Assembly (NCBI GenBank): GCA_934270345.1
Contig: CAKQPT010000009.1
Coordinates: forward strand, 1-64,000
Direction: 5' to 3'
Source of the DNA: an uncultured Oribacterium sp.
GTDB lineage: Bacteria > Bacillota > Clostridia > Lachnospirales > Lachnospiraceae
Length of the DNA stretch: 64,000 nt
Under the pieces are notes generated by a model that saw only the letters and a list, made by a program, of their open reading frames with translations, was not told the origin of the DNA and ran no database searches. Shown piece after piece: positions 8,031-17,283 of this stretch. How positions within the stretch are numbered: position 1 is the stretch's first letter; every line of letters begins with the position of its first letter. The translations under genes were made by a program, and so were the position numbers.

Positions 8031-9913
8031 CACTGCACCTCCTTTCCTTCGTTCTGTGCTTCGGCCAATGCCTTCTGCCCCACATCGTCACTTCGCTCAG
8101 CGGCCGGACGCCCACCAGCAGCAGATGCCGGCTGTGCTTCTGTCCGACTGCCGGTCTGCGCTGCCTCGTCGCTGCGCTCGGCTTCCGCCTGGCTCAGCTG
8201 CGACAGGCAGATCTCGTGGTAGACCGGACAGTTCCGGTAGAGCTCGGCGTGGGTGCCGATGCCGGCCACCTGGCCGTCGTCGAGGACGACGATCTGGTCG
8301 GCGTTCCGGACGGTCGACACGCGCTGCGAGATGAGGAACACGGTCATGTTCCCGGTGTCGGTCTTAATCGCCTTTCGAAGTGCGGCATCCGTCGCGAAAT
8401 CGAGCGCGGACGCGGAGTCGTCGAGGATCAGGATCTCCGGGCGACGCACGAGCGCACGCGCGATCGCGAGTCGCTGCTTCTGTCCACCGGAGAAGTTCCG
8501 GCCCTCCTGCTCGACCTTGAGCTCGAGGCCCTCGCCCTTCTGCTCCACGAAATCGTAGGCCTGGGCGGTCTTCAGCGCGGCGTAGATCTCCTCATCCGTC
8601 GCATCCGGCTTACCCCACTGCATGTTCGAGCGGAGCGTGCCGCGGAACAGCACGGAGCGCTGCGGCACGAGGCCGATCTTCTCGCGAAGCGTCTCGAGCG
8701 CATAGTCCCGGACATTCTGCCCGCAGACGAGCACCTCACCCGCCGTCACATCGTAGAAACGCGGGATCAGGTTGATGAGCGTCGTCTTGCCGGCACCGGT
8801 TCCGCCGATCACACCGATGGTCTCCCCCGGCATCGCACGGAAGCTGATGTCGCGGAGCGCATCTTCAGCCCCCTCGGTGTAGGCGAATGCCGCCTGTCGG
8901 AACTCGACCGCAGGAACATCTGACCGCGCAGTGACTGCGTCGTGGTCGGAAGCATTGGCGTCGGACACGGCCGGCTGCAGCTCGAAGATGCCGTCGATGC
9001 GGTTCATGCTGGCCATGGCGCGGGTGATCTGGATGATGAGGTTCGCGAGCTTGATGAGCTCGACGAGGATCTGCGACATGTAGTTCACGAGCGCGACGAG
9101 GCCACCCTGGGTGATCGCGCCCTCGTAGACGAAGCCGCCGCCGCGGTAGATGAGGTAGACGACAGCGAGGTTGATGATGACGTAGGTCACCGGATTCAGC
9201 AACGCGGAGATGCGGCCGACACTGACCTGCATCGCGGTGAGCTTCTCGTTCTCGCGACGAAACTCGTCGATTTCCGAGGCCTGGCGGTTGAAGGCACGGA
9301 CCACGCGGACACCGAGGAGGTTCTCACGGGTCGTCTTCATGATACGGTCGAGCTGGCCCTGGTTCGCACGGTACATCGGCGCGGTCGTCAGGATGATGCC
9401 GAACACGACGATGAAGAGGATCACGATGGTCACCGCGAAGATGAGGCCGGCGCGGGCGCTGATCGTGAAGGCCATGACCATGGCACCGAAGACGATGAAC
9501 GGCGAGCGCATGAAGAGACGAAGCGCCATGTTGACGCCGCTCTCGACGGCATTGATGTCGGAGGTCATGCGCGTGATCAGGGTGCTGGTGCCGAGCGTAT
9601 CGATCTCACGATAGCCGAGTGAATTGATGTGCCTGAAGAGGTCATTCCGCAGGCCCTTGCCGGTATGGATCGCGACCTTCGCGGCGAAGAACTGCGCCGT
9701 AAAGGAGCACAGGAGGCCGATCGCAGCGAGCACGAGCAGCAGGCCGCCCATGCGAAAAACATAGCCGAGGTTGCCGCTCCGGATGCCGCGGTCGATCATG
9801 CTCGAGATGACGAGCGGCACGAAAAGGTCGAAGCACGCCTCGAGGCACTTGAACAGCGGTGCCAGGACGGCACGGACCCGGTAGTCCCGGATATAAGTCA
9901 GTAAACGTTTCAT
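8030..9913 (-). CDS. ABC exporter half-transporter (permease-ATPase), first of pair
   Basis: About 627 residues. The six-helix exporter domain (about 1-300) is followed by an ATPase with Walker A GGTGAGKTT, signature FSGGQKQRLAIARAL and Walker B ILILDDSASALD. The residue after the Walker B aspartate is Asp rather than the catalytic Glu. That fits the degenerate ATP site of a heterodimeric exporter, with its partner (6252-8030) supplying the intact site. A C-terminal tail of about 50 Ala/Glu/Ser-rich residues and a short Asp/Ala-rich linker before the ATPase domain are unlike most family members. The start at 9913 is chosen because GGGGAGATACT precedes it and the protein then begins MKRLLTYIRDYR; a longer frame to 10039 lacks support. 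Confidence 0.9.
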   Translation of the reverse strand: MKRLLTYIRDYRVRAVLAPLFKCLEACFDLFVPLVISSMIDRGIRSGNLGYVFRMGGLLLVLAAIGLLCSFTAQFFAAKVAIHTGKGLRNDLFRHINSLGYREIDTLGTSTLITRMTSDINAVESGVNMALRLFMRSPFIVFGAMVMAFTISARAGLIFAVTIVILFIVVFGIILTTAPMYRANQGQLDRIMKTTRENLLGVRVVRAFNRQASEIDEFRRENEKLTAMQVSVGRISALLNPVTYVIINLAVVYLIYRGGGFVYEGAITQGGLVALVNYMSQILVELIKLANLIIQITRAMASMNRIDGIFELQPAVSDANASDHDAVTARSDVPAVEFRQAAFAYTEGAEDALRDISFRAMPGETIGVIGGTGAGKTTLINLIPRFYDVTAGEVLVCGQNVRDYALETLREKIGLVPQRSVLFRGTLRSNMQWGKPDATDEEIYAALKTAQAYDFVEQKGEGLELKVEQEGRNFSGGQKQRLAIARALVRRPEILILDDSASALDFATDAALRKAIKTDTGNMTVFLISQRVSTVRNADQIVVLDDGQVAGIGTHAELYRNCPVYHEICLSQLSQAEAERSDEAAQTGSRTEAQPASAAGGRPAAERSDDVGQKALAEAQNEGKEVQ

Positions 9914-10010
9914 AGTATCTCCCCTGGATGGTTTCGGCGCGCTGATGCTGCGCCGGATTATCTTCACATTATACGCCCTCGTGCAGGTAGAGGGAAGGGC
10001 CGAAATGAAC

Positions 10011-10037
10011 GAAAGCTGTGCCAGTGGCACAGCTTTC
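10011..10037 (-). terminator. Stem-loop after the PBP gene
   Basis: GAAAGCTGTGCCA and TGGCACAGCTTTC form a perfect 13-bp stem with a 1-nt centre just past the PBP stop codon. There is no T-tract, so it may be an RNA-stabilising hairpin rather than a true terminator. Confidence 0.5.
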
Positions 10038-10043
10038 ATCTCG

Positions 10044-11540
10044 TCAGTTCTTCTCTTCGAGCCAGTAGTCCAGCACCTTCCGGGCGATCGGCGCGGCGGT
10101 GCGGCCGCCGGTTTCGCCGTCCTCGACGACGACGCAGATGGCGATCTCCGGATTCTCGTACGGCGCGAAGCCGGTGAACCAGGCGGTGGTGCTCTTCTCT
10201 CCGTTCTTCACGACCTCGGCGGAGCCGGTCTTGCCGGCCGCCTCGTAGTCCGCCTTTCGGAGCACCGACGCGGTACCCTCGGTGACGACGCGGCGCATGA
10301 AGCCGCCGAGCGTCGACGCCTCCTCCGCGCTCATCAGCGTCCGCTTCGAGCCCTCGCCGAAGGTCTTCACGACCTTGCCATCCGCGGACTGCACCTGCCG
10401 GAGCAGCGTCGGCTCGACGAGCACGCCGCCGTTCGCGATTGCCGCACTGAGGATGACCTCATGCAGCGGGCTCATCATCGTGTCGCCCTGGCCGATGGCG
10501 GTCTGCATCAGCGTCCATGGGTCGGCATCCGTGGCGAGCTTCAGCCGGCTCTTACTCGATGCGATACTGATCGGCAGGTCCTGATTAAAGAGCAGTGCAT
10601 CGCCGGTCTCCAGCAGCTTCTTCGGATCCGTCAGCGTACCGATCTTCGAAAACGCCGCGTTGCAGGAGTTCGCAAAGGCCGACGACAGGTCCTCGCTGCC
10701 GTGGGTCTCGCCGCCGTAGCAGTGCACGACGTAGCGTTCGTCCGCCGGATCCTGGTACTCGCCGTCGCAGTCGAAGTGGAAATCCTGCCAGTCCTTCGGA
10801 TGCTCTCGCATGTACTCGAGCGCCATCACGATCTTAAAGGTCGAGCCCGGCGCATAGAGTCCCTGGGTACAGCGGTTCAGCAGCGGCGCAGCCGCCGACT
10901 GGTTATTCACGATGTCGTCCCAGTCCTGCACGATCGTATTCGGATCAAAGCTCGGCTTCGAGGCCATCGCGAGCACCTCGCCCGTCGTCGGATTCACGGC
11001 GATCACCGCGCCCTTCTGATCTCCGAGCGCATCGTATGCCACCTTCTGGAGCCCGGCGTCGAGGGTCGTCACCACATGATCCCCGAGGCTCTTCGTCTCC
11101 GTGATCTCATTGACCACCTGCGTCACGGGGTTTGCATTGGACTGCATCAGGTAGAAGTTCGCGAGCGCCTCGATGCCGGTTTTTCCCTTCGTCGAGTAGC
11201 CGACGGCCTGCGCGAACACACCACCGAACGGGTACTGCCGCGTCTCGGTGTACGTGCCGTCCGGATTCACGGAACCGTCCTGATTCACACGGGTGTCCGT
11301 CACCGCAGTCTGCGCGAGCACCTGCCCGTCCGCGGACAGAATCGCGCCCCGCACGAAGCGGTCGTTGAAGACCTCCATGCGCGGGTTGTAGGAGTTCCCC
11401 ATGAGATCCTCCGCCTGCCAGCCGATGAAGTAGATCATGTAGCCGATCATCGCGAAAAACAGCAGCGCGAAGAAGTAGATGAAGCCCACGATATTTCGAT
11501 TTGATTTCTGCTTCCCGGAACGGGATTTTCTTTCAGTCAT
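10044..11540 (-). CDS. Class B penicillin-binding protein (transpeptidase)
   Basis: About 498 residues with a single N-terminal membrane anchor (IVGFIYFFALLFFAMIGYMIYF) and an extracytoplasmic transpeptidase domain. Catalytic motifs are STFK (about 233-236, nucleophile Ser), SCN (292-294) and KTG (437-439), in normal order and spacing. This is the monofunctional D,D-transpeptidase type that pairs with a SEDS glycosyltransferase. Exactly such an FtsW/RodA gene lies 49 bp upstream in the same direction, so the pair forms a peptidoglycan synthase module. The 498-residue length and short N-terminal pedestal resemble the PbpA/FtsI-like proteins next to rodA in Gram-positives more than long PBP2x. 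The start at 11540 follows GGAAGGAGCCAA. Confidence 0.9.
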   Translation of the reverse strand: MTERKSRSGKQKSNRNIVGFIYFFALLFFAMIGYMIYFIGWQAEDLMGNSYNPRMEVFNDRFVRGAILSADGQVLAQTAVTDTRVNQDGSVNPDGTYTETRQYPFGGVFAQAVGYSTKGKTGIEALANFYLMQSNANPVTQVVNEITETKSLGDHVVTTLDAGLQKVAYDALGDQKGAVIAVNPTTGEVLAMASKPSFDPNTIVQDWDDIVNNQSAAAPLLNRCTQGLYAPGSTFKIVMALEYMREHPKDWQDFHFDCDGEYQDPADERYVVHCYGGETHGSEDLSSAFANSCNAAFSKIGTLTDPKKLLETGDALLFNQDLPISIASSKSRLKLATDADPWTLMQTAIGQGDTMMSPLHEVILSAAIANGGVLVEPTLLRQVQSADGKVVKTFGEGSKRTLMSAEEASTLGGFMRRVVTEGTASVLRKADYEAAGKTGSAEVVKNGEKSTTAWFTGFAPYENPEIAICVVVEDGETGGRTAAPIARKVLDYWLEEKN

Positions 11541-11589
11541 TTGGCTCCTTCCCATTTTATGCAGCCTGCGTCGGTCAATGCTTCCGCCA

Positions 11590-13143
11590 CTACAGCTTCA
11601 GATCATCGAGGGATACCTTCTCCGCTGTGTAGCTGTCGTCGCTGTCCGCGGGCACATCTTCGTCGTCGGGATCATCGAGGTACGCCTCTTCGTCGTCATC
11701 TGCCGGATACCGCTCCGCAGCCCGGCGCCCGAAAAAGCCGGACGGACGGTGCGCGGTCTCCGCATTGTCCTCCTCCAGCGCTTCGTCCTCGTCGTCCGGG
11801 GTCTCCTCGTACTCCTCCATCTCCTCTCGCTCGTCCGCCTCATCCTCGTTGCCCTGGATGATGTAGAGCGCCTGGATGATCGCGAAGACGATGAAGGCCG
11901 AGACGAGCGACGAGCCGCCGTAGCTGATGAACGGCAGTGTCACACCGGTCGACGGGATGAACTTGATCGCGCCGCCGATCGTGAGGAAGGACTGCACGAT
12001 GTACTCGATCGCGAGGCCGACCGCCACGAGCTTGTAGAAGCTGTCCTCCATGTAGGTCGCGATGACCATCATCTGCATGAAGCAGCCGAGGCACACGAGG
12101 ATGATGCAGATCGCCGTGATCGCGCCCATCTCCTCGGAAATCGCCGAGAGGATGAAGTCCTTTTCGACGATCGGGATGCGCTTCGGCATCCCCTGGTAGA
12201 GGCCGAGGCCCGCGAAGCCGCCGGTGCCAATCGCGAAGAGGGACTGCGTGATCTGGTAGCCTTTATCGTCGATGTCCGCCCATGGATTGATCCACGCGAA
12301 CACACGCTTCCGCACGTGTGAAAAGGCATAGTAGCTGAACACCGACGCGCCGCCCATCGCCGCCGTGCCGAGCACGAGGTAGAGGCTGCGGTTCGTCGCG
12401 ATGAAGATCATCACGAGGTACGCGAGGCAGAAAATCAGCGCGGAGCCGAGGTCCTTGCAGGCGACGAGCACCAGCACATGCGCGGCCGCCACCAGCGAGG
12501 TGCGGACAATGTCTCTGAATTCCGTCGCACGGCTCAGCATGCCGGCCATCGCCAGCACGAACGTGATCTTTACAATCTCCGACGCCTGGAAGGTGAAGCC
12601 ACCGATCGAAATCGACATCTTCGCGCCGTAGCTCGTCGCGCCGATGATCAGCACGACGCCCTGCAACAGGATGCCGAAGGCGGCGAAGGCAGAACGCCAG
12701 CGCACGAGGTCCCAGATTTTATCGATGAGGTACGGGATGACGAGCGTGAGTGCCGCCGCCCCGACGATGATCACAAACTGCTTCATCGCCTTCGTCGGAT
12801 CGAGGCGCTCCAGCATGATGAGTCCGTAGGTGAGGAAAAACACCGTGTTGTTCAGCAGCAGCCGGTTGATGTTTCGGTAGAGCCGCTGCGCCCCGAAGGT
12901 GTACAGCAGGAAAAACGCGAGCTGCAGGAGGTAGAACCACACCGCGCTCATGTCCGCCGTCTTCAGATAGATGATACAGTTCATCAGGAAATGCACCAGC
13001 AGGATGATCCGGAGCTGCCAGTCGCAGAGCGGATCCGCGTCCTCCTGGTCCGGGATGGACAGATATCGGAAATTGCAGTAGGTGTAAAGCACGATCAGCA
13101 GGAGCTGAATGTACTTCGCCGCCGTAATAAAAAGATTGATCAT
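11590..13143 (-). CDS. FtsW/RodA/SpoVE (SEDS) peptidoglycan glycosyltransferase
   Basis: About 517 residues with roughly ten to twelve membrane segments. SEDS hallmarks are visible: QASEIVKITFVLAMAG, a large loop with RVFAWINPWAD and GYQITQSLFAIGTGG, the block EKDFILSAISEEMG, and the terminal STGVTLPFISYGGSS. The enzyme polymerises lipid II glycan strands. The last 85 or so residues form a strongly acidic cytoplasmic tail (repeated Asp/Glu), unusual in length for the family. The class B PBP follows 49 bp later as its probable partner. Whether it serves division, elongation or sporulation is not decided by the sequence; absence of nearby mur or fts genes argues against the classical division cluster. 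Confidence 0.9.
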   Translation of the reverse strand: MINLFITAAKYIQLLLIVLYTYCNFRYLSIPDQEDADPLCDWQLRIILLVHFLMNCIIYLKTADMSAVWFYLLQLAFFLLYTFGAQRLYRNINRLLLNNTVFFLTYGLIMLERLDPTKAMKQFVIIVGAAALTLVIPYLIDKIWDLVRWRSAFAAFGILLQGVVLIIGATSYGAKMSISIGGFTFQASEIVKITFVLAMAGMLSRATEFRDIVRTSLVAAAHVLVLVACKDLGSALIFCLAYLVMIFIATNRSLYLVLGTAAMGGASVFSYYAFSHVRKRVFAWINPWADIDDKGYQITQSLFAIGTGGFAGLGLYQGMPKRIPIVEKDFILSAISEEMGAITAICIILVCLGCFMQMMVIATYMEDSFYKLVAVGLAIEYIVQSFLTIGGAIKFIPSTGVTLPFISYGGSSLVSAFIVFAIIQALYIIQGNEDEADEREEMEEYEETPDDEDEALEEDNAETAHRPSGFFGRRAAERYPADDDEEAYLDDPDDEDVPADSDDSYTAEKVSLDDLKL

Positions 13144-13300
13144 GATTCATCCTCTAAGCATCCATCAACAGGTACCTGGGTCTCCGCCAATGCAGGCGAC
13201 CGCCGTGTCCATACCCGGCCGCTCCGAAACGAAAGTTCTAGGGCCGTGGCTGCAGCGGTCTGGCCGGACGGTCGCCGCGGCATCATGCCGCGTGGCTGCT

Positions 13301-14287
13301 TCACTCGATCCCGTGACGGAAATGCCCGCGCGTCATGCTGCGCGGCACCGCGCCCTCGAGCACCTGCCGCACCACCGCCGCCGGCTCCACCGAGAAATCG
13401 TAGCGCAGGCACTGCGGCTGCAGCGCGCGCACCTCATCCGGCAGATCATAGAGCACGAGCGGCTCGGCGTTAAAGATCTGATTGTAGCAGTACGTACAGT
13501 AGCAACGCACCGGCATGTCCTTGCCCATACGGTCACGCAGCTGCAGGATCCGGTTGCCGTGATCACAACGCGCGCTCGTCCGCTGTATACAGTTCGCGCT
13601 CACCATCATCGGCAGGTGCCCGTAGATCATCAGCTCGAACGGCAACTCGCCGAGGCCAATGCTCTGGAGTTTCTCCCGAAGCTTCCGGCACTCGTGGTAC
13701 GTGAGCTCGATCGGATAGGTGAGTCCGTCGGCACCGAGGGACACCAGCGCCCGGATCGCTTCCTGATTGTAGCCGTACACCGTATAGTCGAAGTTCCGGC
13801 GGATGTGCGCCCCGAGCTCCGGGTGCGCCCCGAAGAAATCCTCGAGCAGCATCGCCTCATCGAGGTTCCGCACCAGAAGAACATCCGGGAGGCACTCCGT
13901 CTTCCAGAGCGCGTTCAGGAGCTCGGCGCTGTTTTCCGCCTTCCGTCCGTTCGCGTCGAAGTCGCGCTCGATGCGGCGGAGGCGAAGCCCCGCCTGCTTT
14001 CCGGCGGCATGCACCCGCCGGATCAGCGCGGCGAAGTCCGTGAAGCAGGCTTCGTCGAGGTACACGAGCGCGACCGCGTCGTGCTTCAGCACCTCTGCGA
14101 GCTGCGCCTCCGTCTCGACCGTCACCGCCACCGGCACCGCCCAGTCGCGCGCCGCGACTCCATATTTCATCTGCGCCGAAGGGCGCTTCTGCTTCCGCTT
14201 ATCGATCTGATTGTGCTGCGTATGTTCTCTGCGAGCCACGTAAAATCTCCTCTTCATACAGCGCGAGTGCGGTCCGGCGAAGCTCAT
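13301..14287 (-). CDS. U32 peptidase-related protein, second component (YrrN/TrhP1-like)
   Basis: About 328 residues from the first ATG. The recognisable domain starts around residue 40 with VAVTVETEAQLAEVL and contains the U32-type block ELMIYGHLPMMVSANCIQRTSARCDHG, followed by CYCTYCYNQIFNAEPLVLYDL. In Bacillus subtilis the pair YrrN/YrrO (TrhP1/TrhP2) is needed for 5-hydroxyuridine in tRNA; this gene and the next upstream would be the equivalents. The frame overlaps the 3' end of the first U32 gene by 89 bp in another frame. GGAAGG lies 4 nt before the ATG at 14287, but ATGs at 14257 and 14170 are also possible; only the last gives a YrrN-like N-terminus. Alternatively the two frames are one protein split by a frameshift. 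Confidence 0.7.
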   Translation of the reverse strand: MSFAGPHSRCMKRRFYVARREHTQHNQIDKRKQKRPSAQMKYGVAARDWAVPVAVTVETEAQLAEVLKHDAVALVYLDEACFTDFAALIRRVHAAGKQAGLRLRRIERDFDANGRKAENSAELLNALWKTECLPDVLLVRNLDEAMLLEDFFGAHPELGAHIRRNFDYTVYGYNQEAIRALVSLGADGLTYPIELTYHECRKLREKLQSIGLGELPFELMIYGHLPMMVSANCIQRTSARCDHGNRILQLRDRMGKDMPVRCYCTYCYNQIFNAEPLVLYDLPDEVRALQPQCLRYDFSVEPAAVVRQVLEGAVPRSMTRGHFRHGIE

Positions 14288-15563
14288 TCAGCCTTCCGAC
14301 CGGATAGAACGCATCGCCATGAACCGATACCTGTACGTCTCCTAATGTAAATGCGGTGCCGCCGGTTTTCCGGAGCCGCGCCTCGACCTCCATCGCCTGC
14401 ACCGGCCTCTGCTCGGCTGGGAGCACGAGGTCCTCCGACACCGCAGTCACCATGCGACCGGCTGCGTCGCTGAGGGTCAGCACCGCCGGCGCACCCACCG
14501 TCATGTCCATCGCGGCATCCACCGTGATCGTCCGGTTGCGATCGATGTACGCGGCCTGGATGCGATCCGTCACCGTCTGGTCCACCGCACGGAACTTCTT
14601 CTCTGACAGCGCGATCATGTCCGCGCCGTTATGCTTCTTCAGATAGCTGCTGGTGCCCCCGCGATCGAAAATCTCGCGCAGGGTCCGAAGGTCCTCCTCC
14701 GCCACGCGGTAGTCTGACGCGCTTTCGTGATTCGCTGCACCCCGCTTTCGGTCAATGCAGTCAAGCGCGAGATCGAGGTACTTGCGGTAGACGCTGACGA
14801 CCCCCGCGGTGTACAGCGGGGACTTCATGCGGCCCTCGATCTTGAAGCTGTAGGCACCGGCTTCGATCAGCTCCGGCAGCAGCTCGATCGTCTGCATGTC
14901 CTTCATGCTGAGGTAGTAGCCCTTCTGCCCTGCGGTCTCGTAGCAGAGACGACAGGTGCCGGCACAGCGTCCGCGGTTACCGGAACGTCCGCCGAGAAGC
15001 GAGGACATGAAGCAGGCACCAGAGTAGCTGTAGCACATCGCGCCGTGGCAGAAGACCTCGAGCTCCATGCCGCTTTCGTCGTGGATCTTCCGGATCTCCT
15101 GAAGACTGAGCTCACGGGACACGACCGCCCGGGTCATGCCGAAGCGCTGCGCCATCCGGGCACCGGCCACGCTGGTGATGGTCTGCTGTGTGCTGGCATG
15201 TACCTCGAGGTCCGGAAACATTGCCCTGATCCGACGTACGGCGCCGAGATCCTGCATGATGAGGCCGTCGACGCCCGCCTCGTAATAGGGTTTTATGTAC
15301 GAAAAAAGCTCCTTAAGTTCGTCGTCCTTAAAGAGTATATTTACCGTCATATATAGTTTTACCGAGAAGAGATGACAGTAACGGATCGCCTCCATCACCA
15401 TATCTTCCCCCTCGGCCTGTGCTGAATCCGCGTAGGCGCGCGCACCGAAGCGACGGCCGCCCATGTATACCGCGTCGGCGCCGGCATTGACCGCCGCGAC
15501 CACGGACTGGAACGAACCGGCCGGGGCCAGCAGCTCTACACGTTTATCTCGTTTGATTTTCAT
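14199..15563 (-). CDS. U32 family peptidase-like protein (YrrO/TrhP2-like)
   Basis: About 454 residues. It opens with RVELLAPAGSFQSVVAAVNAGADAVYMGG (cited in parts: ELLAPAGS, GADAVYMGG), the standard U32 N-terminus. It contains the U32 signature EVFCHGAMCYSYSGACFMSS and the cysteine cluster NRGRCAGTCRLCYE, then SMKDMQTIELLPELIEAG and SFKIEGRMKSP. In this family the reaction is not proteolysis in every case: TrhP homologues hydroxylate tRNA uridine-34 using prephenate and an Fe-S cluster. It starts 5 nt after zapA, a common Firmicutes arrangement. The start at 15563 gives MKIKRDKRVELLAPAGS; an upstream frame to 15605 would overlap zapA. Confidence 0.88.
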   Translation of the reverse strand: MKIKRDKRVELLAPAGSFQSVVAAVNAGADAVYMGGRRFGARAYADSAQAEGEDMVMEAIRYCHLFSVKLYMTVNILFKDDELKELFSYIKPYYEAGVDGLIMQDLGAVRRIRAMFPDLEVHASTQQTITSVAGARMAQRFGMTRAVVSRELSLQEIRKIHDESGMELEVFCHGAMCYSYSGACFMSSLLGGRSGNRGRCAGTCRLCYETAGQKGYYLSMKDMQTIELLPELIEAGAYSFKIEGRMKSPLYTAGVVSVYRKYLDLALDCIDRKRGAANHESASDYRVAEEDLRTLREIFDRGGTSSYLKKHNGADMIALSEKKFRAVDQTVTDRIQAAYIDRNRTITVDAAMDMTVGAPAVLTLSDAAGRMVTAVSEDLVLPAEQRPVQAMEVEARLRKTGGTAFTLGDVQVSVHGDAFYPVGRLNELRRTALALYEEEILRGSQRTYAAQSDR

Positions 15564-15567
15564 ATTC

Positions 15568-15987
15568 TTATTTCTTCGTGGATGCGAGCGCACGATCACG
15601 CGCATCCTGCGCTGCCTGCTTCGCCTCGAGCTCCGCCAGCTTCTTCTGCGTGTTCTCGAGCTCGCGAAGGGTCGTCTCGAGCTTCATCTGCATGTTCACG
15701 AGGTCATGCTTCGCGCCATAGCTCTCGCGCTCCGCATCATCCCGCGCCTGCTGGATGTCACGGCTTCTCTTCCGCTCCTTGAAGAGGTCATCACAGATGT
15801 TCACCTCGAGGAGAAGTGCCTTGATGCTGTCGTCGAGCTTGTTGTAGCCCACGGTCTCCTTCTGAAAATCGAGAATTTTCTGGTTCAGGTAGCTCGCTAC
15901 CTCGTGCATATAGCTCTCGGACTCACTACCCGCCAGCTGGTAGATCTTGCCATTGATTACGACCTCTACGGAATTCTTTCCTGCCAT
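15568..15987 (-). CDS. zapA: Cell division protein ZapA
   Basis: A 139-residue protein. The N-terminal half, NSVEVVINGKIYQLAGSESESYMHEVASYLN (seen as VEVVINGKIYQLAG and YMHEVASYLNQKI), is the ZapA fold. The C-terminal half is a coiled coil rich in Lys/Glu/Ala heptads (MQMKLETTLRELENTQKKLAELEAKQAAQ). ZapA binds and bundles FtsZ filaments at the division site. The gene precedes the U32 pair by 5 nt, so the three are one operon. Length exceeds Bacillus ZapA (about 85 residues) because of the extended coiled coil, as is usual for Clostridia. Confidence 0.9.
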   Translation of the reverse strand: MAGKNSVEVVINGKIYQLAGSESESYMHEVASYLNQKILDFQKETVGYNKLDDSIKALLLEVNICDDLFKERKRSRDIQQARDDAERESYGAKHDLVNMQMKLETTLRELENTQKKLAELEAKQAAQDARDRALASTKK

Positions 15988-16157
15988 GAAACTGTTACTC
16001 CTCTATCTCTTACGTCCATGAAGCAGTGGTGAATGCGCCTGTGCTTCATGGTGTTCGCCATGTTTTCGACCATTTATTATAACATAGCCCGCAAGCGCGA
16101 TGCAACCGCAAGAGATAGCAGGCGGTGGGGAACCCGGAGGAGCCCTCCTACCTGTGC

Positions 16158-17045
16158 TCAAAGCTTCCGCGGGTCACCGATGAAGCCTTCGCCGTAGGTT
16201 TCCTTCGTCGGGGAGACGATGACGAAGGCGCGCGGGTCGTGGCGGTCGATGATTTCCTTCACGATCGGGAACTGCTTCCGGTCGACGGCGCAGGTAAGGG
16301 TGAGGCACTCCTTACCACTGAAGCCGCCGATGCTCTTATAGAAGGTGGTGCCACGGTCCATGGTTTCCATGATCTCACGCGCGATCTCTTCGTTTTTCGC
16401 GGAGTGGATCGTGATCAGGCTGCCGCGGTTCAGTCCATAAAGAAGCGCATCCATCGACTGGGTAGTGCAGACGATGGAGATGATGCCGTACAGTGCGGCT
16501 TCGATCTCACCGAAGACGATCACCGAGGCCGCAACGATCACGAAATCCACCAGCATGATGGCATAGCCGGTCTGCATATATGGGAAACGCTTCTGAAGAA
16601 GCTTCGCGAGGATATCGCCACCGCCGCTCGTCGAGTTCCGCATGAAGATCAGCGCCAGGCCGACGCCCACGAAGATGCCGCCGAAGGCGCAGGATACGAG
16701 ACGGTCGCCCTCATACTGCCATGGGCAGAGCGCAGACACGAGGTCCTGGATCACACTCATGAAGATGACCGTGCGGATGGTCTTCAGTGTCATCCCGCGA
16801 TTCAGCAGCAGCCAGGACGCGAGCAGCAGAGGAATGTTGAGGGCGAGGCTGAGTGCACCGATCGGCAGGCCGAACAGATGGTTGATCATCAGTGCGATAC
16901 CGGACACCCCGCCCGGTGCGATCCGGCTCGGCTCGATGAAGCACCATACGCCGATGGCCTGCAGCAGCGCACCCGCGAAATCCCCCAGGATATCGAGCCC
17001 GGTCTCTCTCCACTTCTTCTGATTTTTCATTAAGATCGTTTCCAT
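16158..17045 (-). CDS. YitT family membrane protein
   Basis: A 295-residue protein with five or six membrane segments followed by a soluble C-terminal DUF2179 domain (residues about 215-290, TTFYKSIGGFSGKECLTLTCAVDRKQFP and the end block FVIVSPTKETYGEGF, each typical). The N-terminal membrane part has the family's EPSRIAPGGVSGIALMINHL and NSTSGGGDILAKLL. No biochemical function is established for the family; transport has been suggested. ATG at 17045 follows AGGAGGAAAAATAA. It stands as a single gene between zapA and the M20 peptidase gene. Confidence 0.9.
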   Translation of the reverse strand: METILMKNQKKWRETGLDILGDFAGALLQAIGVWCFIEPSRIAPGGVSGIALMINHLFGLPIGALSLALNIPLLLASWLLLNRGMTLKTIRTVIFMSVIQDLVSALCPWQYEGDRLVSCAFGGIFVGVGLALIFMRNSTSGGGDILAKLLQKRFPYMQTGYAIMLVDFVIVAASVIVFGEIEAALYGIISIVCTTQSMDALLYGLNRGSLITIHSAKNEEIAREIMETMDRGTTFYKSIGGFSGKECLTLTCAVDRKQFPIVKEIIDRHDPRAFVIVSPTKETYGEGFIGDPRKL

Positions 17046-17182
17046 TTATTTTTCCTCCTACTTCCAGATTCTTATTTTTATGACGCTCAGTTTCTGCATG
17101 GAATGTCTGTTTTCCATCTGCCTTATATGGTCGGGATCATCGATCTTTCCATTCTCCACTTCGTCTTAAAAATCATTTTCAC

Positions 17183-17218
17183 GTAAAAAAGAGAGCTGAC
17201 ATTCATGTCAGCCCTCTC
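17183..17218 (-). terminator. Intrinsic terminator of the yfcC-M20 operon
   Basis: On the minus strand GAGGGCTGACAT pairs with ATGTCAGCTCTC around GA and is followed by TTTTTT, about 65 bp after the M20 stop codon. Confidence 0.85.
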
Positions 17219-17283
17219 ATCGGTATGCGGCTGCACGAAAATAGTCTGAACTATAATCAATGCAGCTGCATTTCTTTTCTATT

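Noticed and set aside
10011..10037. Strong intrinsic terminator after the PBP gene
   Set aside because: The stem is perfect but no T-tract follows on either strand, so it is kept only as a low-confidence hairpin.
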